From positions 620,001 through 684,000 of the forward strand of contig NZ_PKFN01000007.1 in NCBI RefSeq assembly GCF_002933395.1: DNA of 64,000 nucleotides, in the 5' to 3' direction. The DNA is from Yoonia maritima. Lineage in GTDB: Bacteria > Pseudomonadota > Alphaproteobacteria > Rhodobacterales > Rhodobacteraceae. Of this stretch, positions 27,390 through 37,040 are shown one piece after another. The notes below the pieces were generated by a model. The model was not told the DNA's origin, ran no database searches, and saw nothing but the letters and a program-made list of their open reading frames with translations. Position numbers and translations under genes: made by a program. Positions within the stretch are counted from its first letter, which is position 1. Every line of letters starts with the position of its first letter.

Positions 27390-28043
27390 CTACGTACCTT
27401 TTTTGAGGTTCGCCATCAGATGATGAAACTTCTCACCCTGAATCGCGATATGGTCACGCAGCGTGTTTGCCACGCGGTCCCCATCCCCTTCGACTAGAGC
27501 CGCCACAATTTCGCGATGTTCACACATCGATTGCTTCATACGTCCACGAAGATGCAATTGAACACGCCGAAAGGGTTTTAATCGCCGGTGTAGTTTTTGG
27601 GCCTCTTGTTCCAGAAACCCATTCCCCGACGCCTTGTAAATCAGATGATGAAAATGTTCATTTTCCTGATAGTACAGATCAGGATCCCCTTGATCGAGAG
27701 CGGCTTGGCATTTGTCGTTCGCGGTCTGAAGCAGAACAAGCGCGTCGTCAGACACCCGAAATGCCGCAAGTCGACCGCATGATGCCTCAAGCTCCGCCAT
27801 TGCTTCGAACATTTCCATGAGCTCAACAGGCCCGGGTTGGCGCACGAACGCCCCACGCCGCGGTTCTTGGGTCACGAGCCCAGATGTGGCGAGCTTTTGT
27901 ATCGCTTCGCGAACCGGCGTGCGTGATACACCAAACCTTTTTGCAAGCTTGATTTCGTCAAGCCTCTCTCCATCACCTAACTCACCCGTAAAAACGAGAT
28001 GCTCGAGCTCTTTTGTGATCCGATCTGCGCTTCGTATTGTCAT
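27390..28043 (-). CDS. matR: GntR-family malonate regulator MatR
   Basis: 217 residues: N-terminal winged helix (LAKRFGVSRTPVREAIQKLA) and C-terminal FCD domain with metal-type residues (for example ENEHFHHLIY). It is divergent from the malonate TRAP and matAB genes. The 20-bp palindrome in the gap resembles the TCTTGTATACA-type site described for MatR of Rhizobium, which supports a malonate-responsive repressor or activator. No strong ribosome binding site precedes the ATG. Confidence 0.85.
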   Translation of the reverse strand: MTIRSADRITKELEHLVFTGELGDGERLDEIKLAKRFGVSRTPVREAIQKLATSGLVTQEPRRGAFVRQPGPVELMEMFEAMAELEASCGRLAAFRVSDDALVLLQTANDKCQAALDQGDPDLYYQENEHFHHLIYKASGNGFLEQEAQKLHRRLKPFRRVQLHLRGRMKQSMCEHREIVAALVEGDGDRVANTLRDHIAIQGEKFHHLMANLKKGT

Positions 28044-28083
28044 AACTTGATAATAGATCAGATCAAAAAAAGTACAATCATGT

Positions 28084-28103
28084 TATTCTTGTATACAAGA
28101 ATA
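28084..28103. promoter_or_regulatory. Candidate MatR operator, 20-bp perfect palindrome
   Basis: The arms TATTCTTGTA and TACAAGAATA are exact reverse complements. The site lies 41 bases upstream of matR and 81 bases upstream of the dctP start, so it can control both. The core TTGTATACAA recurs at 12498-12509. Confidence 0.8.
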
Positions 28104-28183
28104 TTGACTTGTGATGCACGATGTTCAAATCTGCTGAAATACTGTGCGATTCGCGTCGTGCCGTATTCCAGGGAGGAACAAAA

Positions 28184-29167
28184 ATGAATATGTTTAAGCT
28201 ATCTACAGCTGCGGCCGCCGTGTCGTTAGCTGCCAGTACTGTTGCAGCCGAGGAACTGCGCCTGTCACACCAATGGTCAAACCAAGACATTCGTAATCAA
28301 GTTGCACAAATGGTCGCTGACGAAGTTGCCGCGGCCGATGTTGATCTTGAGATCAAGATTTTCGGCTCGCAATCACTATTCAAGGCGCGCGAACAATACA
28401 CGCCGCTTAGCCGTGGCCAGCTTGATATGACCGTGTTGCCGCTATCCTACGCGGGTGGACAACAGCCAGCCTATAACCTGACGCTGATGCCGGGATTGGT
28501 TAAAAACCACGATCACGCCGCGCGCATGAATGAATCACCGTTTATGGCAGCCCTAGAGGAAAAGATGGCCGAAGATGATGTGATGGTTCTGGTGCACGGC
28601 TATCTTGCCGGTGGATTTGCCGGGAAAGAAGGTTGCATCACGAACCCAACGGACATTGATGGGCTTCAGACCCGCGCGGCGGGCAAAGCATTCGAACAGA
28701 TGCTTGCCGGTGCTGGCGCATCAATCGCATCTATGGCCTCCTCCGAGATCTACAACGCAATGCAGACAGGTGTTCTTGACGCTGCAAACACATCGTCTTC
28801 GTCCTTCGTGTCATACCGCATCTACGAACAGGTCGCTTGCTATACACCTGCGAGTGATGTTGCGCTTTGGTTCATGTATCAGCCGATGCTCATGAACAAA
28901 TCGACCTTTGAAGCGCTAAACGAAGATCAACAGGCGGCCCTGCTTGCCGCTGCTGAAAATGCCCAAGCCTACTATTTAGAAGAAGCAAAGAAAGAAGACG
29001 CAGCATCTGCTGACGTTTTCCGTGACGCAGGCGTTGAAATCGCCGAGATGAGCCAAGCGGATTTCGATGCATGGCGGGCACTGGCGCAAGAAACCTCTTA
29101 CGCGCGTTTTGTCGAAGAAACACCAGACGGTCAGGCGCTGCTTGATCTCGCGCTCGCTGTCGAGTGA
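28184..29167 (+). CDS. dctP: TRAP solute-binding protein, probable malonate
   Basis: 327 residues from ATG 28184, behind GGGAGG at seven bases; the open frame upstream crosses the operator region and is not coding. A Sec signal peptide (LSTAAAAVSLAASTVAAEE) is cleaved after VAA. The DctP fold is recognisable (LFKAREQYTPLSRGQLDM). Genes for malonyl-CoA synthetase and decarboxylase follow in the same operon, so malonate is the likely ligand, as for the DctPQM malonate importer known from rhizobia. Confidence 0.88.
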   Translation: MNMFKLSTAAAAVSLAASTVAAEELRLSHQWSNQDIRNQVAQMVADEVAAADVDLEIKIFGSQSLFKAREQYTPLSRGQLDMTVLPLSYAGGQQPAYNLTLMPGLVKNHDHAARMNESPFMAALEEKMAEDDVMVLVHGYLAGGFAGKEGCITNPTDIDGLQTRAAGKAFEQMLAGAGASIASMASSEIYNAMQTGVLDAANTSSSSFVSYRIYEQVACYTPASDVALWFMYQPMLMNKSTFEALNEDQQAALLAAAENAQAYYLEEAKKEDAASADVFRDAGVEIAEMSQADFDAWRALAQETSYARFVEETPDGQALLDLALAVE

Positions 29168-29176
29168 CCGCAACTG

Positions 29177-29197
29177 GGGCGGTGTGCATCACCGCCC
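29177..29197 (+). other. Intercistronic hairpin after dctP
   Basis: GGGCGGTG (29177-29184) pairs perfectly with CACCGCCC (29190-29197) around TGCAT, in the 65-base gap between the binding-protein and small-permease genes. Confidence 0.65.
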
Positions 29198-29232
29198 TTC
29201 ATTCGACAATTTACGGGCAAAAAGGGTGACAC

Positions 29233-29781
29233 ATGACTGGCCACCACGATGCAGTTGCATCCAACACGGGGAATAACCCCTTTCTAAAAACTGTTGCCGC
29301 GCTATCGACCGTTGCAGGCTGGGTATCGTCAGCGATGATCGTCGTGGCGGTCGGGGTGACATGCCAAATGATCTTTGTGCGGTTTGTTTTGAACCAATCG
29401 ACCATCTGGCAGACCGAGATGGTGATCTACCTGGTGATCGCGGCGACATTGATCGGGCTGCCCTATGTTCAGCGGCTGCGCGGGCATGTGAACGTCGATC
29501 TGATCCCATTGCTGCTGCCAAAACGCGCACGGTTTTACCTATCAATTCTGACGCTTTCGATGTCGATCGCGATTATGGCTGTCATGCTTTGGTACGGGTA
29601 TGAATTCTGGCATTTTGCTTGGGATCGTGGCTGGAAATCTGACACTGTTTGGGGTGTTCGCCTTTGGATCCCATATCTGTCACTGCCTGTCGGATTAGGG
29701 CTGCTACTATTGCAGCTCATCGCGGACCTTGTCGCAATTGTCCTGAAAATCGATCAACCATTCGGATTGGAGAATAACTGA
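29233..29781 (+). CDS. dctQ: TRAP small permease, probable malonate
   Basis: 182 residues with four membrane spans, as expected for DctQ. The segment QSTIWQTEMVIYLVIAATLI between spans is family-like. The stop TGA shares one base with the dctM start, so translation is coupled. A short hydrophilic N terminus precedes the first span. Confidence 0.88.
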   Translation: MTGHHDAVASNTGNNPFLKTVAALSTVAGWVSSAMIVVAVGVTCQMIFVRFVLNQSTIWQTEMVIYLVIAATLIGLPYVQRLRGHVNVDLIPLLLPKRARFYLSILTLSMSIAIMAVMLWYGYEFWHFAWDRGWKSDTVWGVRLWIPYLSLPVGLGLLLLQLIADLVAIVLKIDQPFGLENN

Positions 29782-31097
29782 TGGACCCTCTCGTCCTTAG
29801 TGGCTTAGTCGCCCTATTCACTATCATCGTACTATTCTCTGGCGTTTCGGTGGCCATTGGCCTTTTGATCGTATCGGCAGGATTTTTGATCGTCTTTGAT
29901 GGCACCCGTTCACTGGAACTGATGCCCGAAATCTTGTTCGGAAAACTGGATAACTTTGCGCTATTATCCATTCCGATGTTCATCATCATGGGGTCGTCGA
30001 TTGCATCGACCCGTGCGGGCGCTGACCTATACGAAGCGCTTGAGCGGTGGTTGACGCGCGTACCCGGTGGGCTTGTCATTTCCAACCTTGGCGCATGTGC
30101 ACTATTCGCCGCGATGTCAGGGTCAAGCCCTGCCACCTGTGCGGCTATCGGCAAAATGGGCATCCCTGAGATGCGCAAGCGTGGTTACCCAGATGGCGTT
30201 GCCGCAGGGTCAATTGCGGCGGGTGGTACGTTGGGCATTCTCATCCCGCCTTCTGTCACCATGATCGTCTATGGGATCGCCACAGAAAGCTCGATTGGCC
30301 GCCTTTTCCTCGCTGGCGTATTTCCGGGACTGATGCTGGTTGGCCTGTTCATGGTGTGGTCGCTTTATTCTACGGCCAAGTCAGGTGACCGAGCGTTGCT
30401 AAACACAAGAGCTTACACTTGGCGCGAAAAGTTTGAGATTTTACCGCGCGTGATCCCGTTCTTAATGATCATTGTCGGCGTGCTATATTCCATGTACGGC
30501 GGCATTGCGACGCCTTCGGAAACAGCTGCGGTGGGGGCTCTGCTATGCTTGCTTGTCGCAATGGTGATCTACAAGCTTTGGAATCCGCGTGACCTGTGGG
30601 TCGTGCTGCGGGACAGCACCAAAGAGTCTGTGATGATCCTATTTATCATCGCGGCGGCCGGTGTGTTTTCCTATATGCTGTCGAGCCTGTTCATCACGCA
30701 GTCGATTGCGGCATGGATTGCAGAGCTTGACGTGAACCGCTGGTGGCTGATGGCCGCGATCAACGTGTTCTTGCTGATCGCAGGGTTCTTCTTGCCACCC
30801 GTCGCGGTCATTCTGATGGCGGCACCAATCTTGCTGCCGGTCATCGTTACCGCTGGATTTGATCCGATTTGGTTTGCGGTTGTTCTGACCATCAATATGG
30901 AAATCGGGCTGATTTCGCCGCCCGTTGGCCTGAACCTTTATGTGATCAACGGTATTGCACCGGATATCCCGCTTAAGACGATCCTGCTGGGTTCACTCCC
31001 TTATGTGGCCTGTATGGTGTTGGCTATCCTTCTGCTGTGCCTGTTTCCAAGTATCGCGACGTGGTTGCCCGACTATGTGATGGGGGCCGCAAGATGA
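29781..31097 (+). CDS. dctM: TRAP large permease, probable malonate
   Basis: 438 residues with about twelve spans. Family motifs include GTLGILIPPSVTMIVYGIA and the C-terminal IGLISPPVGLNLYVINGI. It overlaps matA by four bases (ATGA), which ties uptake directly to activation and breakdown of the imported acid. Confidence 0.93.
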   Translation: MDPLVLSGLVALFTIIVLFSGVSVAIGLLIVSAGFLIVFDGTRSLELMPEILFGKLDNFALLSIPMFIIMGSSIASTRAGADLYEALERWLTRVPGGLVISNLGACALFAAMSGSSPATCAAIGKMGIPEMRKRGYPDGVAAGSIAAGGTLGILIPPSVTMIVYGIATESSIGRLFLAGVFPGLMLVGLFMVWSLYSTAKSGDRALLNTRAYTWREKFEILPRVIPFLMIIVGVLYSMYGGIATPSETAAVGALLCLLVAMVIYKLWNPRDLWVVLRDSTKESVMILFIIAAAGVFSYMLSSLFITQSIAAWIAELDVNRWWLMAAINVFLLIAGFFLPPVAVILMAAPILLPVIVTAGFDPIWFAVVLTINMEIGLISPPVGLNLYVINGIAPDIPLKTILLGSLPYVACMVLAILLLCLFPSIATWLPDYVMGAAR

Positions 31098-32338
31098 GTC
31101 TTCTCGCGGATCTTCTGTCTTCGGTCTTTGATCGATCGACCAAGGCTTTCACCGCTGCACAGTGGGATAATCGACCTATCGAAGAACTGGTTGCCGACCT
31201 GATCGGCAACCATGGTGAAATCAAAGGGATGACGCTCGCGCGGCAAATCCTAGACCGCTATGCGGCGATGGAGACAGACGAAAAGCGTGATTTCTTTTTG
31301 CACCTTGCAACAGGGTTAGACATTAATCCTGAAACCGTGCGCGAGGCCCTAAATGCCTATGAGGCCGAGCCATCAAAAGCGACCTACCGCAGTTTCATGA
31401 CTGCGGCAGAGCCAGCCCGGCAAGAACTTGTGCGTCGCCTGAATCAGGTACCCGGCGCAACAGGCAGTCTGGTGAAAATGCGAAAAGACCTGCTTGGCAT
31501 GGTTAAAGAAGACGCATCGCTTGCAGCACTAGATCTAGATTTCCGGCACTTGTTTCTGTCTTGGTTTAATCGCGGGTTTCTTGTCCTTCGCCCAATCAAC
31601 TGGGCAAGCCCGGCGTATATTCTTGAAAAAATCATCGCATACGAAGCCGTGCACGCCATCGACAGTTGGGGTGATCTGCGCAGACGAATGCAGCCGTCGG
31701 ACCGTCGTTGCTTTGCCTTCTTTCATCCGGCCATGCCGGATGAGCCCCTGATTTTTGTCGAGGTTGCATTGACCAAAGGTGTGCCCGGATCAATCCAAGA
31801 CGTTCTTGCTGATGGGCGCGATGTTATGGATGCAGAATTGGCTGACACAGCCGTCTTTTATTCGATATCAAACTGTCAGGCGGGGCTTGCGGGCATTTCG
31901 TTTGGGAATTCTTTGATCAAACAGGTCGTCGATGATCTTTCACGGGAACTGCCGGGGCTAAAAACATTTGTAACTCTGTCACCCATTCCCGGCTTGACCA
32001 AATGGCTCGCCGCCGAAGGTTTAGATGAAAGTGCCACGCCTGAACGCTTGCCCGGACTTGCGGCGCGGTACCTGATAAACGCCAAGCGGCCAAACGGGGC
32101 GCCGCTTGATCCTGTAGCACGGTTTCACCTTGGGAATGGCGCGAAAGTGCACGCCGTACATGCAAATGCCGATACGTCGCCCAACGGGCAGGCCCAATCG
32201 TTGGGTGTGATGGTCAATTACCTTTACGATCTGTCCGCCATAGCGCAAAACCATGAACACTTTGCGGCATCGAACAAAGTCGCCGCATCCCCCGACGTCA
32301 AGGCGCTGGCACGCGCTGCAGAAAAGTCCGACACATAA
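31094..32338 (+). CDS. matA: Malonyl-CoA decarboxylase
   Basis: 414 residues from ATG 31094, which overlaps the dctM stop; earlier in-frame starts lie inside dctM. It turns malonyl-CoA into acetyl-CoA and CO2. The C-terminal catalytic domain shows FFHPAMPDEPLIFVEVALTK and the FYSISNCQAGLAGISFGNSL stretch typical of the family, with a helical N-terminal domain before it. Gene order dctPQM-matA-matB gives a complete route from external malonate to acetyl-CoA. Confidence 0.93.
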   Translation: MSLLADLLSSVFDRSTKAFTAAQWDNRPIEELVADLIGNHGEIKGMTLARQILDRYAAMETDEKRDFFLHLATGLDINPETVREALNAYEAEPSKATYRSFMTAAEPARQELVRRLNQVPGATGSLVKMRKDLLGMVKEDASLAALDLDFRHLFLSWFNRGFLVLRPINWASPAYILEKIIAYEAVHAIDSWGDLRRRMQPSDRRCFAFFHPAMPDEPLIFVEVALTKGVPGSIQDVLADGRDVMDAELADTAVFYSISNCQAGLAGISFGNSLIKQVVDDLSRELPGLKTFVTLSPIPGLTKWLAAEGLDESATPERLPGLAARYLINAKRPNGAPLDPVARFHLGNGAKVHAVHANADTSPNGQAQSLGVMVNYLYDLSAIAQNHEHFAASNKVAASPDVKALARAAEKSDT

Positions 32339-32349
32339 GGAACCCTTCG

Positions 32350-33864
32350 ATGGTCAACCCTCTCTATGATACATTGTTCGGTCGCCACGCCGGAAAAGCG
32401 ACCCCATTTCTGCACCTCGAAGACGGACAGACAATCTCGCATTCAGATTTTCTGGCAAGAACCGCACGATTTGCAAACGCGCTTGCCGCGATGGGGTTAA
32501 AGCCCGGTGACCGTCTTGCCGCGCAAATCGATAAATCCGCCGATGGGCTGGTGCTATATGCTGCCTGCGTTCAATCGGGAGTGGTTTTTTTGCCGCTAAA
32601 CACCGCCTATACGCCTGACGAAGTCAGCTACTTTATCGAAAACAGCGGCGCTGCACTTTTTGTATGTCAGCCAGAGCGGCGTGACACATTGACCGACCTC
32701 GCCAAAGCAACAAACACGCGGTTAGAAACGCTGGGCACAACAGGTGGCGGTAGCCTTGCCGATCTTGCGAAAGACCAGTCCGATGTGTTCGCAACTGTCG
32801 AACGTACAGCCGATGATCTGGCGGCATTCCTATATACGTCAGGCACCACCGGACGGTCCAAGGGCGCGATGCTAACGCAAGGCAACCTGCTGTCCAACGC
32901 GACGACACTCGTGGATATCTGGGCCTTTACGGATCAAGACGTGCTTTTGCATGCGCTCCCCATATTCCACACCCACGGGCTGTTTGTTGCAGTGAATGTC
33001 ACGCTCATGGCTGGTGGCTCGATGATCTTTATGTCGAAATTCGATCTCGACTTTATGATTACGAACATGCACCGCGCGACCACGATGATGGGGGTGCCTA
33101 CCTTTTATACCCGCCTGCTTGACGATCCGCGCTTCACCAAAGAAATCGCACAACATATGCGGTTGTTTATCTCAGGCAGCGCGCCTTTGCTGGCCGAAAC
33201 CCATGTGGCCTTTGAAAACCGAACAGGTCTTCGCATCCTCGAACGCTATGGGATGACCGAAACCAATATGAATACGTCAAACCCCTATGACGGGGATCGG
33301 CGTGCCGGAACCGTGGGCTTTCCGCTACCGGGGGTCGAGTTGAAAATCACTGATCCAGCAACTGGCAAAACGCTTCCCACCGGCGAGATTGGCCAGATCG
33401 AAGTCCGTGGACAAAACGTATTTGTGGGCTACTGGCAAATGCCCGAGAAAACAGCCGAAGAACTGCAGGCCGATGGCTTCTTTATCACCGGCGATCTTGG
33501 GATGATTGATGATGACGGTTACGTCACGATTGTCGGACGGAACAAGGATCTGATTATTTCTGGTGGCTTCAACATCTATCCCAAAGAAATTGAACTTATT
33601 CTAGACGAACAGCCCGGTGTTCTTGAGAGCGCAGTCATCGGGGTCCCGCATCCTGACTTTGGTGAGACCGTGATTGGCCTGATCGTCTCGAAAGGCGGCG
33701 AAACACCAAACCTAGATCAGATTTCCGAAACCATTGGGCAGTCGCTCGCACGATTTAAGCAACCACGTAAGCTGGTCATCATTCCAGAGCTCCCCCGCAA
33801 TACCATGGGTAAGGTGCAAAAGAATGTATTGCGTCAATCGTATGACGCAGCATTTGAAACCTGA
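32350..33864 (+). CDS. matB: Malonyl-CoA synthetase
   Basis: 504 residues of the acyl-CoA synthetase (ANL) family. AMP-binding motif LYTSGTTGRSKGAMLTQG, YGMTETNMNTSNP and the hinge region ITGDLGMIDDDGY are intact, and the C-terminal lysine is in RNTMGKVQKN. It activates malonate with ATP and CoA; the MatA decarboxylase next to it uses the product. The arginine-containing GDRRAGTVGFPLPG stretch fits MatB enzymes that bind a second carboxylate. Start is behind AAGGA. Confidence 0.93.
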   Translation: MVNPLYDTLFGRHAGKATPFLHLEDGQTISHSDFLARTARFANALAAMGLKPGDRLAAQIDKSADGLVLYAACVQSGVVFLPLNTAYTPDEVSYFIENSGAALFVCQPERRDTLTDLAKATNTRLETLGTTGGGSLADLAKDQSDVFATVERTADDLAAFLYTSGTTGRSKGAMLTQGNLLSNATTLVDIWAFTDQDVLLHALPIFHTHGLFVAVNVTLMAGGSMIFMSKFDLDFMITNMHRATTMMGVPTFYTRLLDDPRFTKEIAQHMRLFISGSAPLLAETHVAFENRTGLRILERYGMTETNMNTSNPYDGDRRAGTVGFPLPGVELKITDPATGKTLPTGEIGQIEVRGQNVFVGYWQMPEKTAEELQADGFFITGDLGMIDDDGYVTIVGRNKDLIISGGFNIYPKEIELILDEQPGVLESAVIGVPHPDFGETVIGLIVSKGGETPNLDQISETIGQSLARFKQPRKLVIIPELPRNTMGKVQKNVLRQSYDAAFET

Positions 33865-33899
33865 CATAACGGATGCCAGCATCTCTGGTGTTCGTTATG
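33865..33899. terminator. Bidirectional hairpin between convergent matB and oxidoreductase genes
   Basis: CATAACG (33865-33871) pairs with CGTTATG (33893-33899), with an inner CCAG/CTGG stem. It begins right after the matB stop and covers the stop of the opposing gene. No long T run on either side. Confidence 0.5.
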
Positions 33900-34962
33900 C
33901 CTTTGGCGTCCAGCCATTATAGGTGGCGTCATCATCTTTTATCGGTAATGAAACGGGCATATCCGACCGGGCCGATTGGTATGTCGCGCTGACAAATTCG
34001 ATCGACCTACGCGCTTCGTGAATATTCACATAATGCGCTTCAATACCGCGTAGCGCGCGGAATACCTCGACGGAAAATCCGACCTGACCCGCAGGTGGGT
34101 CAGTGACTGCATTGACCACAGCATCAACTTGATCTTGGGTTACTGGCGCGCGGGCGGTGAAGGCCCATTCCCCTTCAGCAGGCCGATATGGATCGGACCC
34201 GCTTTCTGCGGTAACGCCTGCGAAACAAAACCTAAGACGGCTGGTATCCGTAGCGCCGCCCAATGTGACAGAACTTGTCGCAAGCGCCCCGTTTTCAAGC
34301 GTGATTGACAGCGCAGCGCAGTCCTCGACTTCGATGTCATTCGCCCCTGTTGCCACCCTTGCAAAAACAGACGAAATAGGGCCAAGCACATGGGTCAATA
34401 GGTCATGCGCGTGGATGGCATGCCCCAAAATTGCACCACCTTGCTCCCCTGCCCATGTTCCACGCCAATCGACGGCATAGTAATCCGCGCCCCGGTTCCA
34501 ATGTGTTTCAAGCGAAGCAACAAAAGGACGCCCCGCCAATCCGCTATCGATCAGGGCACGCAGCTGCGATATACCTTTACCAAAGCGATATTGAAATACC
34601 GGAAAGACGGTGCGCCCCGTTTCGGTTGATATCGCGATCAGGCGGTCAACGTCGGCAACGCTGTTCGCGAGCGGCTTTTCGCAGATCACGTCCTTGCCTG
34701 CACGCATGGCCCGCGCAGTGAAATCAAAGTGTAGATGCGGCGGCAGGCATATATCAACGAGTTCGATCTCTGGGTTCGCAAGCACCGCGTCAAAATCATC
34801 GGTGATACGCGACAAATGCGCGTCATCGACAAAGGCTTGGGCCCGCGCCATATCCACGTCGCAAATCGCGGCCACGTCGTACATTTCAAGTAGCTGCTGA
34901 TAGGCGATATAGTGTTTTTGCCCGATCCCGGCACCGATGATCGCAACCTTGACCTTTTTCAT
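33895..34962 (-). CDS. Gfo/Idh/MocA-family oxidoreductase 1
   Basis: 355 residues from the ATG at 34962, which overlaps the upstream stop by four bases; a longer start would run into that gene. N-terminal NAD(P)-binding motif VAIIGAGIGQKH, the EKPLA lysine motif (CEKPLANS) and HAIHAHDLL with the likely catalytic His are present. It is the last gene of the sugar or uronide operon. The substrate is unknown; relatives oxidise or reduce sugars, inositols or glycosides. Confidence 0.85.
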   Translation of the reverse strand: MKKVKVAIIGAGIGQKHYIAYQQLLEMYDVAAICDVDMARAQAFVDDAHLSRITDDFDAVLANPEIELVDICLPPHLHFDFTARAMRAGKDVICEKPLANSVADVDRLIAISTETGRTVFPVFQYRFGKGISQLRALIDSGLAGRPFVASLETHWNRGADYYAVDWRGTWAGEQGGAILGHAIHAHDLLTHVLGPISSVFARVATGANDIEVEDCAALSITLENGALATSSVTLGGATDTSRLRFCFAGVTAESGSDPYRPAEGEWAFTARAPVTQDQVDAVVNAVTDPPAGQVGFSVEVFRALRGIEAHYVNIHEARRSIEFVSATYQSARSDMPVSLPIKDDDATYNGWTPKA

Positions 34963-35981
34963 GGCGCGTCCCCTTCGGCTAGCATTTGCGCCCGGATTGT
35001 TAAGTCCATAACACGGAAGGTATGCGCCTGACTTACTGCGGTTTCGGTGCGGTTTTGGATGTCTGCGCAAATGCGTGGAAAATAGGATAAAGGCACTTCA
35101 CGGCAATCAATCACCTCGGCACCGTCTTGGTTCGCAAGCAATAGCTGATCGCCCCGGTTTCCATTCGCGAGGTCAATGTATTTGCGCAGCTCAATATAGC
35201 CCGCATCACCAAGGATCGTCAGACGCCCATCGCCCCACATAGGAAGCCCCTTGGGCGTGAACCAATCGACACGGACGTAACCATGCCCCTTGTTTCCCTC
35301 TAACAAGACTTCGCCGAAGTCTTGAAAACCGGGGTGTTGAGGCAGGCTTTTGTTTGCGACCAATGCGTGCTTAATTTTAGCCTCGGTTGAGCCGGTAAAA
35401 AACAAAAACTGGTCGATCTGGTGTGAACCAATATCAGTCAAAATTCCGCCATAGCGGGGGCGTTCAAAAAACCAATCAGGCCGAGTTTGCAGGTTTTGCT
35501 TGTGCGGGCCCATGCCTATCGTTTGGATCACATTCCCAATGGCACCCTGCGCAACCAGCTCTTCGGCTTTTGCAACACATGGTACCTGAAAGCGTTCCGA
35601 AAAGTTCACGGTCCAGATGCGTCCGGTTTGGGCGACTGTTTTCTGAATTTCCGCCAGTTGCGCCAAGGTCGTGCATCCGGGTTTGTCGACCATGACATCT
35701 TTGCCAGCTTTCATCGCCTCAATCGCGAGCGCGGCACGGTCTTCTGGTACTGCGGCAATGAGGACCATATCGACGTCGGGGTCATCTAGGATTGCGTTGC
35801 GGTCTGGAACCCGAACAAGGTCGGGATACGTTTCTTGGAACTTTTCAGTCAGCGCCCAATCACGTTCACTCCACCAGTGGGTGATACTGCACCCATTGGC
35901 GACCATGTTCCCAAGCATCCCCAAAATGTGCCCATGATCGACCCCAATTGCACCCAGTTTAATTCCGTTCTCAATAGTCAT
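34959..35981 (-). CDS. Gfo/Idh/MocA-family oxidoreductase 2
   Basis: 340 residues. The N terminus KLGAIGVDHGHILGMLG is a degenerate Rossmann entry; the family lysine is in DVMVDKPGCTT, where Asp replaces the usual Glu of EKP. DIGSHQIDQFLFF holds the family His and Asp. Overlaps both neighbours by four bases. The VDKP variant and unusual nucleotide-binding turn set it apart from the other three and suggest a different substrate or cofactor. Confidence 0.82.
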   Translation of the reverse strand: MTIENGIKLGAIGVDHGHILGMLGNMVANGCSITHWWSERDWALTEKFQETYPDLVRVPDRNAILDDPDVDMVLIAAVPEDRAALAIEAMKAGKDVMVDKPGCTTLAQLAEIQKTVAQTGRIWTVNFSERFQVPCVAKAEELVAQGAIGNVIQTIGMGPHKQNLQTRPDWFFERPRYGGILTDIGSHQIDQFLFFTGSTEAKIKHALVANKSLPQHPGFQDFGEVLLEGNKGHGYVRVDWFTPKGLPMWGDGRLTILGDAGYIELRKYIDLANGNRGDQLLLANQDGAEVIDCREVPLSYFPRICADIQNRTETAVSQAHTFRVMDLTIRAQMLAEGDAP

Positions 35982-37033
35982 GTTCTCACTACCTTTTCGA
36001 CGGGGACAACGCGGCCCAATGTACTTGATGTAATGATCGCCTCGATCAGTGCATGGACCGCAAGCGCGCTTTGGCCGCTTGCAGCGGGTGTGGCACCGCT
36101 ATCAATGCAATCAATGAAATCCGCGATGATCGCTTGGTGCCAATCGGCGGTAAATGCCATGGGATCCCCGCCTGCACCGGTGGCGACCGCAGTGCCAATT
36201 GTCTGATGTTCACCATTTTGCCAAACGACAGATAGCTCTGCTGATTTCAGCGTCACCGACGCATTGGCATAATGCAGAATAACTTCCTCTGTGCGTCCGG
36301 GATAAGTTGCGGTTGATGCAACAAGGCTACCCACTGCGCCATTTTCAAACGCGAGGCCTGCGCTGACGAAATCTTCGGATTCCATAGTATGAAAACCGGA
36401 CGTTCGCGCCATCGCGCATACTTCTGTAACCGGACCCGTGAATTGAAGCGCAAGATCAAGCGTATGAATGGCTTGGCTGATCAAAACCCCGCCGCCATCT
36501 CGTGCAATCGACCCCCTGCCCGGTTCGTCGTAATAGCCTTGATCACGCCACCACGGCACATATATTTCTACAAGCCGCAGCGCACCAAGATCTTTCGTCG
36601 CGCGCAATTCTTGCAGCGCTTTCGCCGACGGGCGAACGCGATGCTGCAGCACGATACCTAGCGGAATATCCGCGCAGATATCGACGATCTCTTGGGCGTT
36701 TGCGAGGGTCCGTTCGATTGGCTTTTCCATCAGAATAGGAATACCCGCGCTTGCCAGCGACTGCACAATTGGAACCCGTACATTTGGAGGGGTAATGACG
36801 ACCGCCATGTCCGGCTTGGCTGCGACGACTTCTTCAATGTTTTCATAGGCGCGTGCTTTTGGGAAATGCTTGGCGTGCCGTTCTAAGAACGCGCGGCCAC
36901 TGTCGCCCGTCGATGCCAGAACCCCCACCAACTGCATTTGATCCGAAAGATTGCTAAAACTCTCAACATAGGCAGAGGCGACCATGCCGCAGCCAATCAA
37001 TACGACGTTCTTCTTTGCAGTCATCTGGGCCAT
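35978..37033 (-). CDS. Gfo/Idh/MocA-family oxidoreductase 3
   Basis: 351 residues. Rossmann motif VVLIGCGMVASAYVESF, ILMEKPIERTL with the catalytic lysine, and ISQAIHTLDLALQFTG with the His/Asp pair are all intact. It overlaps oxidoreductase 2 by four bases and lies seven bases behind oxidoreductase 4. Substrate unknown. Confidence 0.85.
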   Translation of the reverse strand: MAQMTAKKNVVLIGCGMVASAYVESFSNLSDQMQLVGVLASTGDSGRAFLERHAKHFPKARAYENIEEVVAAKPDMAVVITPPNVRVPIVQSLASAGIPILMEKPIERTLANAQEIVDICADIPLGIVLQHRVRPSAKALQELRATKDLGALRLVEIYVPWWRDQGYYDEPGRGSIARDGGGVLISQAIHTLDLALQFTGPVTEVCAMARTSGFHTMESEDFVSAGLAFENGAVGSLVASTATYPGRTEEVILHYANASVTLKSAELSVVWQNGEHQTIGTAVATGAGGDPMAFTADWHQAIIADFIDCIDSGATPAASGQSALAVHALIEAIITSSTLGRVVPVEKVVRT

Positions 37034-37040
37034 CCTGTGT

